DNA of 64,000 nt from positions 993,649 to 1,057,648 of the forward strand of contig VZTJ01004744.1 in NCBI GenBank assembly GCA_013397795.1. Reading direction: 5' to 3'. Under the pieces are notes generated by a model that did not search any database, was not told where the DNA came from, and was given only the letters and a program-made list of their open reading frames with translations. The translations under genes and the position numbers were made by a program. Below, piece after piece: positions 11,171 through 23,514 of this stretch. The stretch's first letter is position 1. Each line of letters starts with the position of its first letter. The stretch comes from Orthonyx spaldingii (Eukaryota; Chordata; Aves; Passeriformes; Orthonychidae).

Positions 11171-12479
11171 CATCTGGTAGGCACGTGTAAAAATAGGATT
11201 ATCAGCAAAAAAAACCCCAAAAACCAGACTGTAGAAACAACATCTTGCTGTCCTGCCTTAATCCCCCTCCTCTTCTTCCTCACTGTGACATCAGAGGTTC
11301 TCAGGTTGCGCTCAAAGTGGTTTTCTCTGTGCATCAAACAGAATTTAACAGGCGTGGGGTTTAATGTGCTTCAAGCACAGGGAAAATAAGGGGGTCGGAT
11401 CCCAATTAAAAGGGGAGGGAAAAGGTTTGGAGGAGAAGCCTAAGGCCAATGAAGGAAAGGGTGCTGTGCTGTCAGTCATTCCCCCGCTTCTTGGAGAAGA
11501 GAAAGGAGTGACTTCCATGCCACAGTGACACTTCTTCTCCTGCAAGGCGCTTGGCAAGGGACTGATAGAACCTCCTGGTTTCAAACCAGCTGGAATGTTA
11601 AGTTAAAATCCTTTGCAGAACCTCAGGTGAGATTTCCTGCCAGGAAAAAACCAAAAGGATGCAGTGAATAAAGCGGAGAGGAGAAGACCATAGCTAGAGT
11701 AGGAGAAAACAGCTGATCCCATGCTTCCCTGACAAGTCTCTCTCTTGTTTTGATTGATCTCTGTGAGGAACAAAGCTTTGCCAGGCTGCCAAGTGTCTTG
11801 TGTACGCTGTCAGGGTGGTTTGAGTGCCTCTGTCTATTGTGAATGCGAGATCTGAGAGGAACACCTCTTGCTTGAGATTTAACTGTGTTCCTTCTGTCTC
11901 CATCATTTCCAGCTGTAAATATTCCAGCATCAGAGCAAAACTGACCATTTTGTAACTCCTGAGTGACGCAGAGCAGGACAGGCTTTGCTGGTCGCAGTGA
12001 ATTGTCAGTTTTCTCATTAAATGAAATGGATGTGATTCACAGGAATGTGATACAGGCAGCACATTAACCCCCTCCTTAGAAGGATGGACACCGTTCAAAC
12101 CACACAAAAACACCCTCCTTCACCTGTGCCCTGCCTTTTATCCCATGCTGTTGGGAGCAGACCTTTGGATGTCATGGAATACTTTGATTTCCCCTTTGAA
12201 AAGCGAAGCGAGGGAGGACAGGCACGTTCAGCTGCTGGGACTGGGGTTTGCTGCCTTCTGAAGTGCCCGGCAAAGACAGAGAATCTGCTCCTCACGTGGG
12301 GGGAAATAAAAGCCCAGGAGTTCATAAATGGGGGCAAAGTGGCTCATTTTGTGCCTGGAGAGGGGGGATGAAGGGCAGGTGTCTTCTCCATCCTCATTCC
12401 TTCCTTCTCCAGGGCAGAGATTCCTATAAACACCCACGATAAGAGATGAGGATTAGCCTTCTTCACAGCAGTTCAGCCT
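11171..12479. other. Non-coding DNA, no gene seen
   Basis: Unique sequence, A-run near 11209, no transposon recognised. Open frames such as the minus-strand frame at 11694-12113 lack recognisable features. Confidence 0.5.
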
Positions 12480-12740
12480 TCACTTAGAACTCCAAATAAC
12501 AGCCAGATTCTTTCGGAAAGGCACTGCATCCAGCAGCTCTTAATATTGCTGGACTCGCTTGAAACTCCTGGCTGTAATGGCTGCAATTATGAATTAATGG
12601 CCTTAAATTCACCATCAGACCTAATGCCTAGTTCTCCTGTCTGGTTCTTGTTTCCATTCTGCCTTCTCGTTGCTGTTCCACAGCCACAATTATTTGTCAT
12701 TAGTCATTAATCTTGAAAGCATCAGCTTTATTTTCTCTTA
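12480..12740. promoter_or_regulatory. AT-rich motif island with tandem GTCATTA
   Basis: CAATTATG and GAATTAATGG words at 12584-12600 are followed about 100 bases later by a perfect tandem duplication of GTCATTA (12696-12709) just after CAATTATTT. These homeodomain-like words in a complex AT-rich block suggest a regulatory element. Inference only. Confidence 0.32.
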
Positions 12741-15700
12741 TTTTCCTCCAAGAAACTCTTGCCTGCTCCCAGGTTTTATTGTTCACCGTTTTCCATCACT
12801 CTTTCCCGTGCCTCAATCTAATCAGTTTCGTACTGCTCTAAAAAGTATTTTTTTCCGACGGGGGAATAAAGCACCAGAGCGAGCGTGCCCAGGAGATGTG
12901 TGTGACACAGCTGATGCTGCCAACCCCTGAGGGATGTTTATGCCCTGCTTACAGCTCAGCCTGCTGGGGAGGGGGCAGCATTAGAGCATTCTTCCATAGA
13001 GCTGGATCAATCCTGGATTTTTCCTGTCCCACCGCAGCAGGAGAACCTCCACGGGGTCTTTCTCCAGGACTCTGGCTGGTGTGGAGCTTGTTCTCCCTGC
13101 AGAGCCCAAATCTGATTAAAAGGCTGGCACAGGTGGTTCTGGGCTGGGGTCTTGCTGGAAAAGGATGAAATAATCCAAGAGGGACAAATCTCAGACCTTT
13201 GACCAACACCTGAAGCAAGAACAAGGAATAAAGTCATGTCTCAAAGGGTGTAGAAGAGCTCAAAACACCTGAGGCTGTTTAAATTAATAATTCTCTCTTT
13301 CTCTGAGAAAGAGCTGGCAGAGCTGTCGTGCCAGAGGCAGGTCAGGCACTGGCAGTGCAGGTGAGGGTGCTGAGAGATGCTGGGACCTGGTTCCTGGCAG
13401 GGGGGGAGCTGTCCTGGGAGCTGAACGAGCCCTCTGCTGCCAGAGCAGCCAGATATCCCCCAGCACTTACTGTCTGCACCCCTGGGCAGTCCTGGGTGGG
13501 AGAGGAGTGCTGTGAGTGGGGAGGGACCCCTCTGATGGGTCACATCTCCTTTGCCTTCAGTCATCCAGTGTCTGGGACCCACAGTGGGAAGATGTTCCCA
13601 GAGATTGCTTCCTACTCCAAGATCTCGGTCTTCGTCCTTCACTCTCCCTGAGATCGACTCCAGCAGCGTTTTTCACCGCTTCTGAAGTTCTTGTCATCTT
13701 GCTGTTGCCAGGTTTCCTTTCTTCTTCCACATTTCTCCCCCACCCTGTCCTCCCTGGATGCTGAGCCTTTCCAAGGAGAAGGCAGGGCCGTACATGCTTC
13801 AGCTGCTGCTGGCCCCTCTGGTGCCTTGCAGACGGAGAGACTCAGCATCGGCCCAGGTCCTCCTTCCTCCCTGCACACACAGCCTGGTGGGAGAGGGAGG
13901 GAAGGAGCCAGCAAAGGATGCTCAGGGCAAGAAGTGAGAGATTGTGCATCCATCCCATCCCTGTGAAGAAAGTGGAGACAAAGCAGCGGCCAAAAGAAGC
14001 CGGTTAAACCAGGCACGTGTCCAGCTCGTGTGTGAGGTTTTGGCAAAGGTGACCAACAGTGGCGAAAAATATTAGTTCTGATAGCTGAGCATTCTGTGGC
14101 TTTAATTACAGAAGTCACCAGATCCCTGGGCAATAGAGGTTGGGAGAGGAAGGTAAAAGAAAAGATCTCAGCAACAAAAACCCACTTATTTTATTTTTTG
14201 AAATCTTCTTCCTCTCAGGGTGTTTTTCTTCCCCCTGCCTGTCCCCCTGCTAGGTGAGACCAAAGGCACAGGGAACATTGGTTTCAGGGGGTACCAAAGT
14301 GGGAGAAAATTGGACATTTTGGGGAGAAGTGGGACAAAATTAGCTTTCAGGAAGACAATACCCAGTAACAGCAGAGAGTTGCAGGAAGCAGAGAAATTGT
14401 GACATTTAGGGAGTAGCCTAAAATTCAGGCAGACGTGTGACCAACAGGGAAAACAATAGCCTTGTGACATTTGGGGACCAACTCCATTAAAAATAGTGCT
14501 GCTGAAATGTGCCAAAGCCACATGTGTGGCCTCCTCCTCTGCTGTGAAATGTGGGGAAACAGTGGCTGGGAGGGAGAGGGGAGAAAAGGGTTATTTTTGT
14601 TTGAGTATGTTGGGACTGGAAGGGATCAAAAGCAGCACCGAGTCTTCCCTGAAGCACTAAACATTTTTCTGCCAACCAAGTGCCCAGAACTTGGCAAGGC
14701 TTCACTGCCTTGATCGCTATCCAGTAGTCAAATGCTGCTATGGAAATCTTCCAAGGAGCTGATGACTGATCATTAGAGCTGCTCAAAAGCCTGTTCAGCT
14801 TTTTGCACTGGGTAAAGCCACGCAAGGAAGGCGGAGGTGCCTTCCCTTCCACAGCTGAGCTTCCCAAGGCACCCCAACTCCCTCAGCCCTGCACCTGCTG
14901 CTGTTGGAAAGCAGAGAAGGTGAGGTTTGGGCTGTGTGAGGTTGATTTTGGCTTGGGACCTTCTTCTGCTCTTGCTCCGTGTCCCTGCCCGTCATCTCCA
15001 GGGATGCAAGTCCTTGGTGGTTGTGTCCCCCCAGTTTGGTTTTGCTTCTCGTGGGGAAATACATGACCCAAGGGAGAGAGTTTGGGGGTGACAGGCATTT
15101 GCAGGGGACATCCAGCTCTGTGTGCCCACAGGAATGAAGCTCTGGGAAGGCTGGATGCCTTTGGCTCAGCAGTTTTCCACCCAGTTACTGCTGAATGGAG
15201 AAGGGAGGGTGAAACACCTTTCTGACTCTGTTTCCCATCAGGAGAAGCCCACAGAGATTTTCCTTGGTGGGTGAAGGGTGCTGGATGTGTCTGTCTGCTT
15301 CCTTGCTGATCGTCTCCAGCTACTGGCAGTGGAGAGCCATGGGCTGACTGTGGCAGGAACAGATGGGAAGCTCTCAATCCAATAAACTTCCCAAGTTTTC
15401 CCTCTGTCTGCCATGGATGTGTTGCCTCCTCTTGGCAGCAGAGGCCTGGAGGCCTCTCAGCCCTGGGGCCAGGCACCACCTCCTGCTGCCAGAGCTGCTC
15501 CTGGCCAGAGGACCCTGTGTCCCTCCTGGGTGGTCAGATGGCAGGAGCAGGGTGGCTTTGGGGAAGAGGAGGTGGAGGAAGCAAAAGCTCCCCCTTTGTG
15601 CCAAGAAGGGGAGGAGAAAACCAGGATGTCTCTGGAAACCCTTCTTCCTTTTCCTACCCCGGCTGCATCGGAGCATCCCCCAGGGACAGTTGGTTTTAAA

Positions 15701-16120
15701 GCTTGTGGCAGGGGAGAGCTGTGTTTGACACATGGCTTAAAAAATGCTCATGTGTTCACAGCCCTAGAATTACCCAAACACTGTAGCGGGGCTAAGGGGA
15801 AAGAAATCAGCCAAACACTCTATTTTCCCACCTAAAACTAGCTAAGATGGATTTGGGAGAGAGTGTGAGGGGAAAAACACAGGCAAAGTGGCCCTATTAA
15901 GGCAAGGTAGCAAAGGCAAGTCCTGAATCTCAGAACACCATGCCTGCCCTTTCTTGCTGCTTAGGAGAAATCAAAACAAAAATAAGCTGAGAAACCTTTT
16001 TCAGCCTCATTTTCAAAGCCATCTCTGACCAGGAAATAGCCCTGAAATGAGTGTGAGAAGTTAAGAGCCACACAGGGAGACTTAGGGAGGGAGCTGCTGG
16101 AGTGCTAGGAAGGTTTGTTT
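12741..16120. other. Non-coding DNA, no gene seen
   Basis: Mostly GC-moderate unique DNA. The frames between 13640 and 14133, and between 14880 and 15835, are long on both strands simultaneously, the signature of locally stop-poor GC-rich sequence rather than of one exon. No recognised repeat. Confidence 0.5.
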
Positions 16121-16335
16121 GTGTGCAAAATGTATTATTACCTATCTTGGAAAACACAGGATGTTATATTGCTTTACATTTGGGGTGTTTTTGCTGCAAG
16201 GCTCCCGAGTGATTTGTGGTGGTGGGGCCAAGGGAAGATAACGAGTGGAAGCTTATGAAGAATGGAATTTTCCCCCCTCCCTTCAGTTATAGTATTGAAT
16301 AGCTGTTTGTACCACAGCAATTCCTCCCCCTCCCC

Positions 16336-16375
16336 TTTTTTTTTTTTGTGGTATGCCAAGATAAAAAAAAAAAAA
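16336..16375. repeat. Facing T12 and A13 homopolymers
   Basis: Twelve T's (16336-16347), a 15-base spacer and thirteen A's (16363-16375) form a potential snap-back of A:T pairs. Most likely expanded simple sequence. Confidence 0.8.
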
Positions 16376-16394
16376 CAACACCTTTTATTTGCTA

Positions 16395-16520
16395 ATGCCA
16401 CTTATTTAATTTAATCAAGCTGAAGTACACCTTTAATAAATTTGCCTCCAAAATGAAAAATTACAAAGATGTGGCAGAAGAATATTTTAATGAAAACTGA
16501 TGATGTAGCAAGTTAGAGCA
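16395..16520. promoter_or_regulatory. AT-rich island (weak regulatory candidate)
   Basis: Contains TTTAATTTAATCAAG, TTTAATAAA and TTTTAATGAAAA-type words in complex AT-rich sequence right after the facing homopolymers. No diagnostic composite site was seen. Confidence 0.2.
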
Positions 16521-18488
16521 GAATTATGTCCTCTCCCTGCCCTTTCCTACCATGCAGCAGCACAAGAGAGTAGCCAAATATCCCTCAGAAAGTCTCGGGC
16601 TGTGCTGTAGAACTCTTTTTAGTTTTCCTGTCCTGAGATCTGCTCTCTTGTGGGGTTGTTTGCTGAGTTCTAGACAACCTGCCAAGAAATCCTGGAGTAG
16701 CAGCACTGAAATAAGGCAGGCAGCAGGATCAGTCTGCAGGATGTGTGATGCCAGGCTGGACCGTCCGGGTGTTGGGATATTCATGGAAGAGGTTGTTCAA
16801 GGGCAGGGGATGCATGACAAGGAGAACTATTCTTAGACAGATCCTCAACCAGTCCCAAATCCACCCTGCTCTCCTTCCAGATGATGGCACTCAATGGTGC
16901 CAGCAAATATCTACCTGGCCCCAAAGCTGCTTCTCGTGCTGGGAGAGCAACAAATCAACATTTGCAAGTGGCTGCAAGGAGGAAGAGCTATGGGAATTCC
17001 ACAAGGCTGACACCAGCCTCTTCAAATAATAGGGTCCTTGCCCTCAGAAATCCTGGGATTTGGTTTTTTGCACATTTCTCTTTTATTCTGTGCAGGGATA
17101 TTAAGGAAAAAGGCCATGGATTATCACCAGGCTGAAGTGCTGCACCGCAACAACCTCAAAAGAGGTCTTGTCTGCTCACAGCCCTGTTTTCCTCCAAAAT
17201 CTCTCTTTACTCATAAAACTGCTCAGTTGTCACATGGAAGAATCGAAGTTCTTGGAAACAAAATCAACCCAGGAGGTCAGCAAACCTCCAGAATTAGGAG
17301 ACACACACCTGCTCTTGGAAGCAATGTGGCCAAACCCACCACACTGACCAGGTCTCACTTTGGCAACAAAGGATAAATCTGGGCTGAAAAGTGTGAATCC
17401 TTCCCTGTTTTGGAATGCTTCCCAGGGGCATTTTGGTGTGAATCACTGCTGTTTGGTGGAGAGAAGGTCCTTTGCTTGGCCCTGGAGCCCTTCCTCCTCA
17501 TGCTTGGTCTGTCAGTGATGTCGTGGTGATGACAAATTAATGACATCAGAACGTGAGTGAGTCCCTGGGAGCGGCTGTGGCAGATGAAGTATTGCAGATC
17601 CCCTGCAAGCAAAAGGAAAACTCAGCAGAAGGAAACTCAGATGAAATTTATGAGTCTTGTCCAGGAACCGACGTCACTCCTGGCCTGGGGCCACCACAGC
17701 CAACAGGATTTACGCTGCCTGTGCCCTGGGCCTTGCTCTCAGGGGATCAGGCTGGGATTAATCCAGCCAAAACCAACACCGTGCCACAGGGGCAGTTGTT
17801 GGGGAGAGCTGGAGACAGAGACCAGCCAGAGGTGGAAGTGCCCCAGGGGAAGTCCAGTGCATGAGAAACTCTACCTGATGGTCTGTTCTTACCTCTTGGT
17901 TGGTGAAAAATGCAGAGAATGAAGCCAGTTGCATCCCTGTAGGACGCAAACTGATACCGAGCCTTTTATTTGTTGTCTCACTCACTGGATTGACCCTGGT
18001 GGTTCTTGAGGCTCCTCCACCAGACATGAGGAGCAAGCTCATGATTCCATTCTCTGATAACAAAGGTTCAGTAATGAACTCTCTCTTCTGGTGAGCTGGA
18101 GAGTTGGCATGTCACGTGAAGTACCTCTCTTCCACTTCTCCCTAATTCAGGCTGAATTTCAGTGGCCTTTGGACCCCACAGCTGCTCTCTTGGGTTGAGC
18201 AGACCTTTTGTGAGCTCCCATCTCCCAAGCCCCATCAGCTGTAGAACAGAGGTGACAACCAAAGCTGTCCATACAATATCCTCTTTCCCAAAGGGTGAGC
18301 CGTGTTTTTCCAGGTTTGCCGCTATCCTTTTACTAGTTTCCATGAAAACAAATCACAGTTTTCATAAACATAAACTACCATCTGTCCCTGGAACGTTGGT
18401 GGGTGTTTTTATCTGCCGTGGACGGGATTTGCAAACTGTGGGGAAAATCCTAGCGAGGTGAAAAGGAGTAGTTTTGGCACAGCTCCAC
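16521..18488. other. Non-coding DNA, no gene seen
   Basis: Unique sequence with chance frames on both strands. No exon, RNA gene or transposon remnant recognised. Confidence 0.5.
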
Positions 18489-18553
18489 CGAGCTGCTGCT
18501 CCCACCCCGATCGCTCACGCGCTCCAAGGCCGGGCTTGCTGTCGCGGGCTCGG
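18489..18553. other. Local CpG cluster
   Basis: Nine CpG dinucleotides fall within about 65 bases, including a CACGCGC run and TCGCGGGCTCGG. This is far shorter than a promoter CpG island and no exon follows. It stands out from the CpG-poor flanks. Confidence 0.45.
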
Positions 18554-18839
18554 CTGCCTTGACTTGGTTGAGAGCTCCAGAGCATCCTCCCAAGAAGGCT
18601 TTTCCTCGTCCCTTCACTTGAAAACAACCACCCAAAAGCTCTTCCTTTAACGCTGTTCTGGTGCAAGCTGTGTTCAGTGGTGACTCAGTGCTGGGTGTGA
18701 GCCTGGCACCATCTGCCCGTAGCCCCCGTGTTCCCAGCCAGGAGCACAGCGCCCGGACAAAACCAGCACAGGATGGGGCTGGACAGGTTTCCCATCAGCA
18801 CAAACCCAGCTCAGTCATCCTAACCCAAGGAAAAGCTCC
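18554..18839. other. Non-coding DNA, no gene seen
   Basis: Unique GC-moderate sequence; nothing specific recognised. Confidence 0.5.
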
Positions 18840-19070
18840 TCCCCTGTCCCCAACTTCACTTAACAAAGCCATTAGCACTCCCATTAAATATTTAGCTCGG
18901 TGTGTTATCCTACCTGCGAGCCTGGAAGGGCAAAGGCAGGAGCAGATGGGACAGGGATGATTCAGAGCATGGTGTTACATCCCAGAGCACCAGCCAGGGA
19001 GCTGCTTAAATCAAATCAGGCTTAGTAATGAGAAAGAACATAATTAGATGCTTTAACAACTGTGGCTGCC
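18840..19070. promoter_or_regulatory. AT-rich motif island (candidate)
   Basis: CATTAGCACTCCCATTAAATATTTAG-like sequence near 18870-18895 and AGTAATGAG...CATAATTAGATG near 19025-19050 give several homeodomain cores separated by a GC-richer middle. Modest support only. Confidence 0.25.
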
Positions 19071-19590
19071 CTGTGTGAGGTTTTGCACCATCTCTACAGG
19101 TTGTTATTTTAGAGTGAGGAGAGTCTTGGATGAATTGTCTGGAAGGGTTTCAGTGTTGGATCTGGGTTGTGGGAGTGGAGGGGGCATCTCTAGGATGATG
19201 GGAATTGAATGAACAGGCTTGTGCTTGTGGCAGAGAAGAAATAGAAAGGGGAGACCCTGCCAAAGATGGGAATTTAGGCAAAGGCACAGCAGCTTTTTGG
19301 GTGCTGGAGAATGGAGGTGATGACGGGTTGCCTTCAGTTTCTGTGTTCATTCATCAAAGGAATGGCTTGGGAAAGCCTTTGAATGCCCAGAGGGCTCCAG
19401 CAGGAGGATTTGGGTAGGTCTTTCATCTGTGCTGAGGCTTCAGTCTATCCCTGGTGTTCCAAGATGACCTGGAGTGAAGGAAGGAGGCTTGGCCAGACAC
19501 ATTTTATGGAGATTTTTCAGGGAGGAAATGCTTCCTCCCAGGGCATCCATCCGGGATACAGGAGACCATGTGCAAAACCTGTGCCCGAGA
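19071..19590. other. Non-coding DNA, no gene seen
   Basis: Purine-biased unique sequence; no gene or repeat recognised. Confidence 0.5.
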
Positions 19591-19760
19591 GAGAGCTGGT
19601 ATTAATTAAATATGCATAGGGCCAGAGAGGGAATCAGCAGAGCAAACATGAAAATCCTTCATCTTCTCAGGGAATGTTCGTAACCCACGTATTGCATTTC
19701 TTAGCCCGGCATAAGCTCCTCTCCCTCTCAAAAGAATCAAACATTAAATTAAAAGTTCTT
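19591..19760. promoter_or_regulatory. POU/homeodomain-like word cluster
   Basis: ATTAATTAAA (19601-19610) abuts the 8-bp palindrome TATGCATA (19611-19618), a juxtaposition resembling POU-type binding sites. A second AT-rich stretch (ACATTAAATTAAAAG) lies at about 19740-19756. Confidence 0.28.
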
Positions 19761-20195
19761 GGAAGAGAAATCCCCAGATCTCACAATTCACGCAATTCTT
19801 GTTTCCTGGCCAGTTCTCATTCCCAGCACAGGATAGTGACACATTCAGATAAGGGTAATTCTGGGGATCTTTAGGGCTTTCGTGGACTCTGGACTTGAAC
19901 ACCGTGTTTAGGCATTCAGAAATGGCAAGCGGTGCATTTCTTCGTGCTCTTATTTTTTCCATCATTCCCATGTTCCTTCCTGTGCGTTCTCCCTGTCAGC
20001 CACTGTCCTCCTGCCTGAACTACAGAGAATCTGAACTTGCTGCTCTTCACCACCCCCAGCCCTGGCTGGTCTCTGTGCCCCCCATGCCTGCAGGGATAAG
20101 GAGCCAGCACATCTCATTTCCTGCACAATTCCCATGGGAAGCACCTTCACCGTGCTCAGCTCAAGCAAGAGACCCTTCCATCACTCACTGGGGTC
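19761..20195. other. Non-coding DNA, no gene seen
   Basis: Unique sequence with overlapping frames on both strands around 19900-20220 that lack recognisable domains. Confidence 0.5.
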
Positions 20196-20640
20196 GCCCT
20201 GATCTGAAGTGTATTGCATAAATACAAGGCAAGGATAAAGAACTGATATCACGCTTGCCAAAGAGGATTTTTATGCAAAAACCATCAGAAATTGTTGCAG
20301 ATGAGAGCAAAAAAGAGAAAAAGTATCAATATGAGCACCTCCTTGGATACTGCTGCTCCGAGCTGCTGTTTCCTTTCCAGTTCTTTCCCTGCATCTCTGA
20401 GACAAACCAGGAGCACTCTTGTATTTAATAATAGGGGAAATTCAAGTGATTTCGATCAATCAGCCTTTCCCGGGGTCTCTGGAGGACTGCAGCTCCAGCT
20501 CTCCTCCCCTTCCCTGTTACACTCCAAAACTACTCAAGAAGATCACATTTGTAAGTTGGCAATTAATAAAGCAATCCCATCATTCAGAAAAATAGGGAAA
20601 TTGTGTTAGAGTCAGACTACGGGCTCGGCTGCTTCACAGT
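20196..20640. promoter_or_regulatory. AT-rich island with paired TTGCATAAA / TTTATGCAA
   Basis: A perfect 9-bp inverted pair, TTGCATAAA (20214-20222) and TTTATGCAA (20270-20278), is separated by 47 bases. The left site extends to ATTGCATAA, which fits the C/EBP consensus RTTGCRYAAY. Further AT-rich words (TTTAATAATAGG, GGCAATTAATAAAG) follow at about 20420-20440 and 20560-20570. The inference is a regulatory element. Confidence 0.3.
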
Positions 20641-23414
20641 GAAGAAATGTGTGCCAGGCTGGATTGTAACCTGCTTGGCATTTTTTAAACAAAGCATTGT
20701 CCATCTACTTCAACTCATCAGGGCTGGAAAGAGAGAAATAAACGTTTTCCTGAGTCCAGCCTAAAAAAGCTCTTCATCTTTGCTCTGAAAAGAAAGAGCT
20801 GAGGATCTGATTGTGCCTGAATGGATCAATTTTCTCCTCCCCTATGAAGTCCATCAAGTTCCCATCTATTGAAATCTATTTAAGCAGCCTCTTTATCTCT
20901 GGTGGCCTCTTCGTGGTGGTACCCCCAGATATTGGGGAAGAAGAAATAAGGTGCAACAGGGAACTGGTGCAGGGGGTTGAAGAATAGAGAAAATGAGAAC
21001 ACACAATCTCTTCCATGCTTTGCTTAAAATGCAAGGCAAAAAAAAATCACCTCTTCCCTTTAGTGAAAGCCATTAAAGAGAAAGAGGGAAGGAGAAAAGA
21101 AGGAAGAGGAGAGTCATTACAAGGCTTCGAATCTGGAGGCCTTTTCAATCTGTTACACTGAATGCAGGTTGTCAGCAGAGAAGAAAAGGAGCGGCTCTGC
21201 TGATAGCGCAGGTACCAGCAAAACCTGCTGTGCTTCTAATGAATCCTGACAAAGCACTTTGTGAGGGGAGGGAAAGAAAAAGCCACTGGCTGTTGGAGTT
21301 TGCCCTGTGGTGTGGCCTTCCTTCCTCTGAACCAAGGAGGGACCTGCTGGTTTCTCCTGGGCTCGCGGGACCGTCCGTGGGTAAAAGCCCTGACGGGCTC
21401 TAGGAGCACTTTGGCAGGGAATGACTCTCCCTTCTTCTTGCACCTGATTTAATTCCAACCATGGGGGATGGGAGGAGGTGGCCCTGCTCCTGCATGGGTT
21501 TAGGAGGAACCTCCTGGACTCCCAGAGCAGGTCTTTTGAGGTTTCAGTGTTCCCTAGGGCTTTCCATGGAGCCTTTCTGAACCCAGCCTTGACAGGGCTG
21601 TGGATTGCTGGTTTAGCAGTTGGGGCCAGGGGAAGGTGCTGTCATGGCATTATCCCAAAAGCTTTAGGCTCAGGATCTCTGCCCATGCTTGCACCTCTTT
21701 TTGGAGACCAAGTGATGGGTTCATTGTGACAAAGAATTTCCAACTCAGGTGGGAGCTCTTCCACCACCAAACCGTGCCATGGAGCGAGGAGAGCGTGTGC
21801 CTCCCCTGCTGCCTCCCATCCCAGCTGGGAGCAGATGTGTTTCCTTTGTGGATGGTCCCCCAGAGCCTGAATCCCTGCAGCCAGCTGGGAAAGCAAATAT
21901 TCTTGTCCAGGGCTCAACTGTTGCTGCCAATGCTGCCTTCAGCAAAGGCAACTTTTCCTCTGCTGGAAAGAAGGAAGAAAGGGTAAAGATGGACGAGCAG
22001 GGATGACAACAGTGCGAATTAGCAGTCCACACAGCCCAGAGATGTGTGTAGTAACCTCTTTTATGTCTTATTCTCGCCCAGGGATACCTTTATCTTCAGC
22101 AGCACGGGAGGATTTTTAATCTTCTTCACAAAGACAATCTTTGCAGGAGGAGGAAACAATCAGCTTTTATGGGGCTGTTCACTCCTTTATTTATTTGCAA
22201 ATTCTCAGCAACAGTCAAACTTGGGCAAAGGATAAAAAAAGGAAACAGAAAAAGAAACAATCCAGAAAAGGTGAACAGAAAGATGGGTATTTTTCTTCTT
22301 ACTGTATCCCACAGAATAAGAAATGGATGTCTTACACGTCTATAAATAATGGCCATCTATAACTTACCAGCATTGAGATGTAAATGAGGGAACAGTGGGA
22401 ATTTCATCTCGTTCAGCATGAAAAATGAGTCTCCTGTTCCAGAGAGTTTCAGGACATGCCTTTGAAGCTGGAGACAGACCCTTTGCTGGAGCAGGGAGCA
22501 GTAAGGCAGGCAGGTGACCCCCAGTGAGCCCCTCCTGCCACGTGAGCATCCCCTCCTGCGGAGCCTCCAGCAGCACGGCCGGGCTTCCCACCGCTAAAAA
22601 CTGGAGTGAGAAGAGGAAGGGTCCGTGTGCTGCTGAAAAAAGGGATATCTATTATTCTGCTTGAAGCCTGGGAAGAGGGCAGTCTGGATCTCCTTCCCTC
22701 TGAATTGTCCGTGTGGCAGATGGGGAGAGAGGCGAGGGGACTGTGGGTTCTTCAAGCACGGAGACATTTTTTCTCTTAACGCACTGAGTATCCGAGAGCA
22801 CTTCATATCCATCCTTGTTTCCAATCTTCCATCAGAAAGTTGGTATACAAAGGGCTCTTGATGCACCTCCTCATTCTCCATGAGTGCTTCCAGCCCTGGC
22901 ACACCAATTTCTCAAGCTCCTTATTAACGATTCCAAGGGAGATCCTATTAAAATGGTGCTGTCAAGTTGGGTAGGACCAGCCTCTCTTCATCTGTCAAGG
23001 AGAAGATTCCAACTGCCTTAAAAACACAATGAGACAAAAAGAGAGACAACACCTCAAATTCACAGCTTTTGCTGGGAAAACACAGATTTTGATCATTGTT
23101 ACCTAATTTTACAGAAGCTGCTGTTCGTGCAAGGTTAAACCATGTAGTTCAGAATTAGGAAATCCGGATCACAAAGGTGAAGATCGATCGTAGGCTGGCT
23201 CCCTCTGAGAGGTCTTGTCAGGAGATGGAGGAAAAAACCTACAGTAAATGAGATTCCCCCAATGCTGTCACATCCCTCCTTCTTGCAAGAGGTTTTTATT
23301 CACAACAGTATGACTGGAAACATCTTTTTGGAAAAAAATCATGTCACACTATTGGAAAGGTGCTGTTCCTGAAGATCTCTGAGGTCTCCGCTCCTGATTG
23401 CTTATAAATGGTCT
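20641..23414. other. Non-coding DNA, no gene seen
   Basis: Includes purine-rich tracts at about 21070-21110 and 22230-22285. Overlapping frames on both strands at 21600-22030 have no recognisable domain. No transposon remnant was recognised. Confidence 0.5.
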
Positions 23415-23514
23415 TTCACAGATTCTTGGAATGATTTGGGTTGGAAGGGACCCTAAAGATCATCTTGTTCCAGCCCTCTGCCAGGGGCAGGGACACCTTC
23501 TTTCACTCATTAGA
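23415..23514 (-). mobile_element. CR1 LINE 3'-end fragment
   Basis: Antisense reading of the avian CR1 3' end: GGAATGATTTGGGTTGGAAG, then GGGACC, AAAGATCATC, and a CTGCCAGGGGCAGGGACACC block. It is the first recognisable CR1 in the window. It is 5'-truncated as usual for CR1 and has no coding capacity. Confidence 0.9.

Noticed and set aside
16336..16375. T12/A13 hairpin as a microRNA precursor
   Set aside because: Pure A:T homopolymer stem of about 12 pairs, too short and low complexity.
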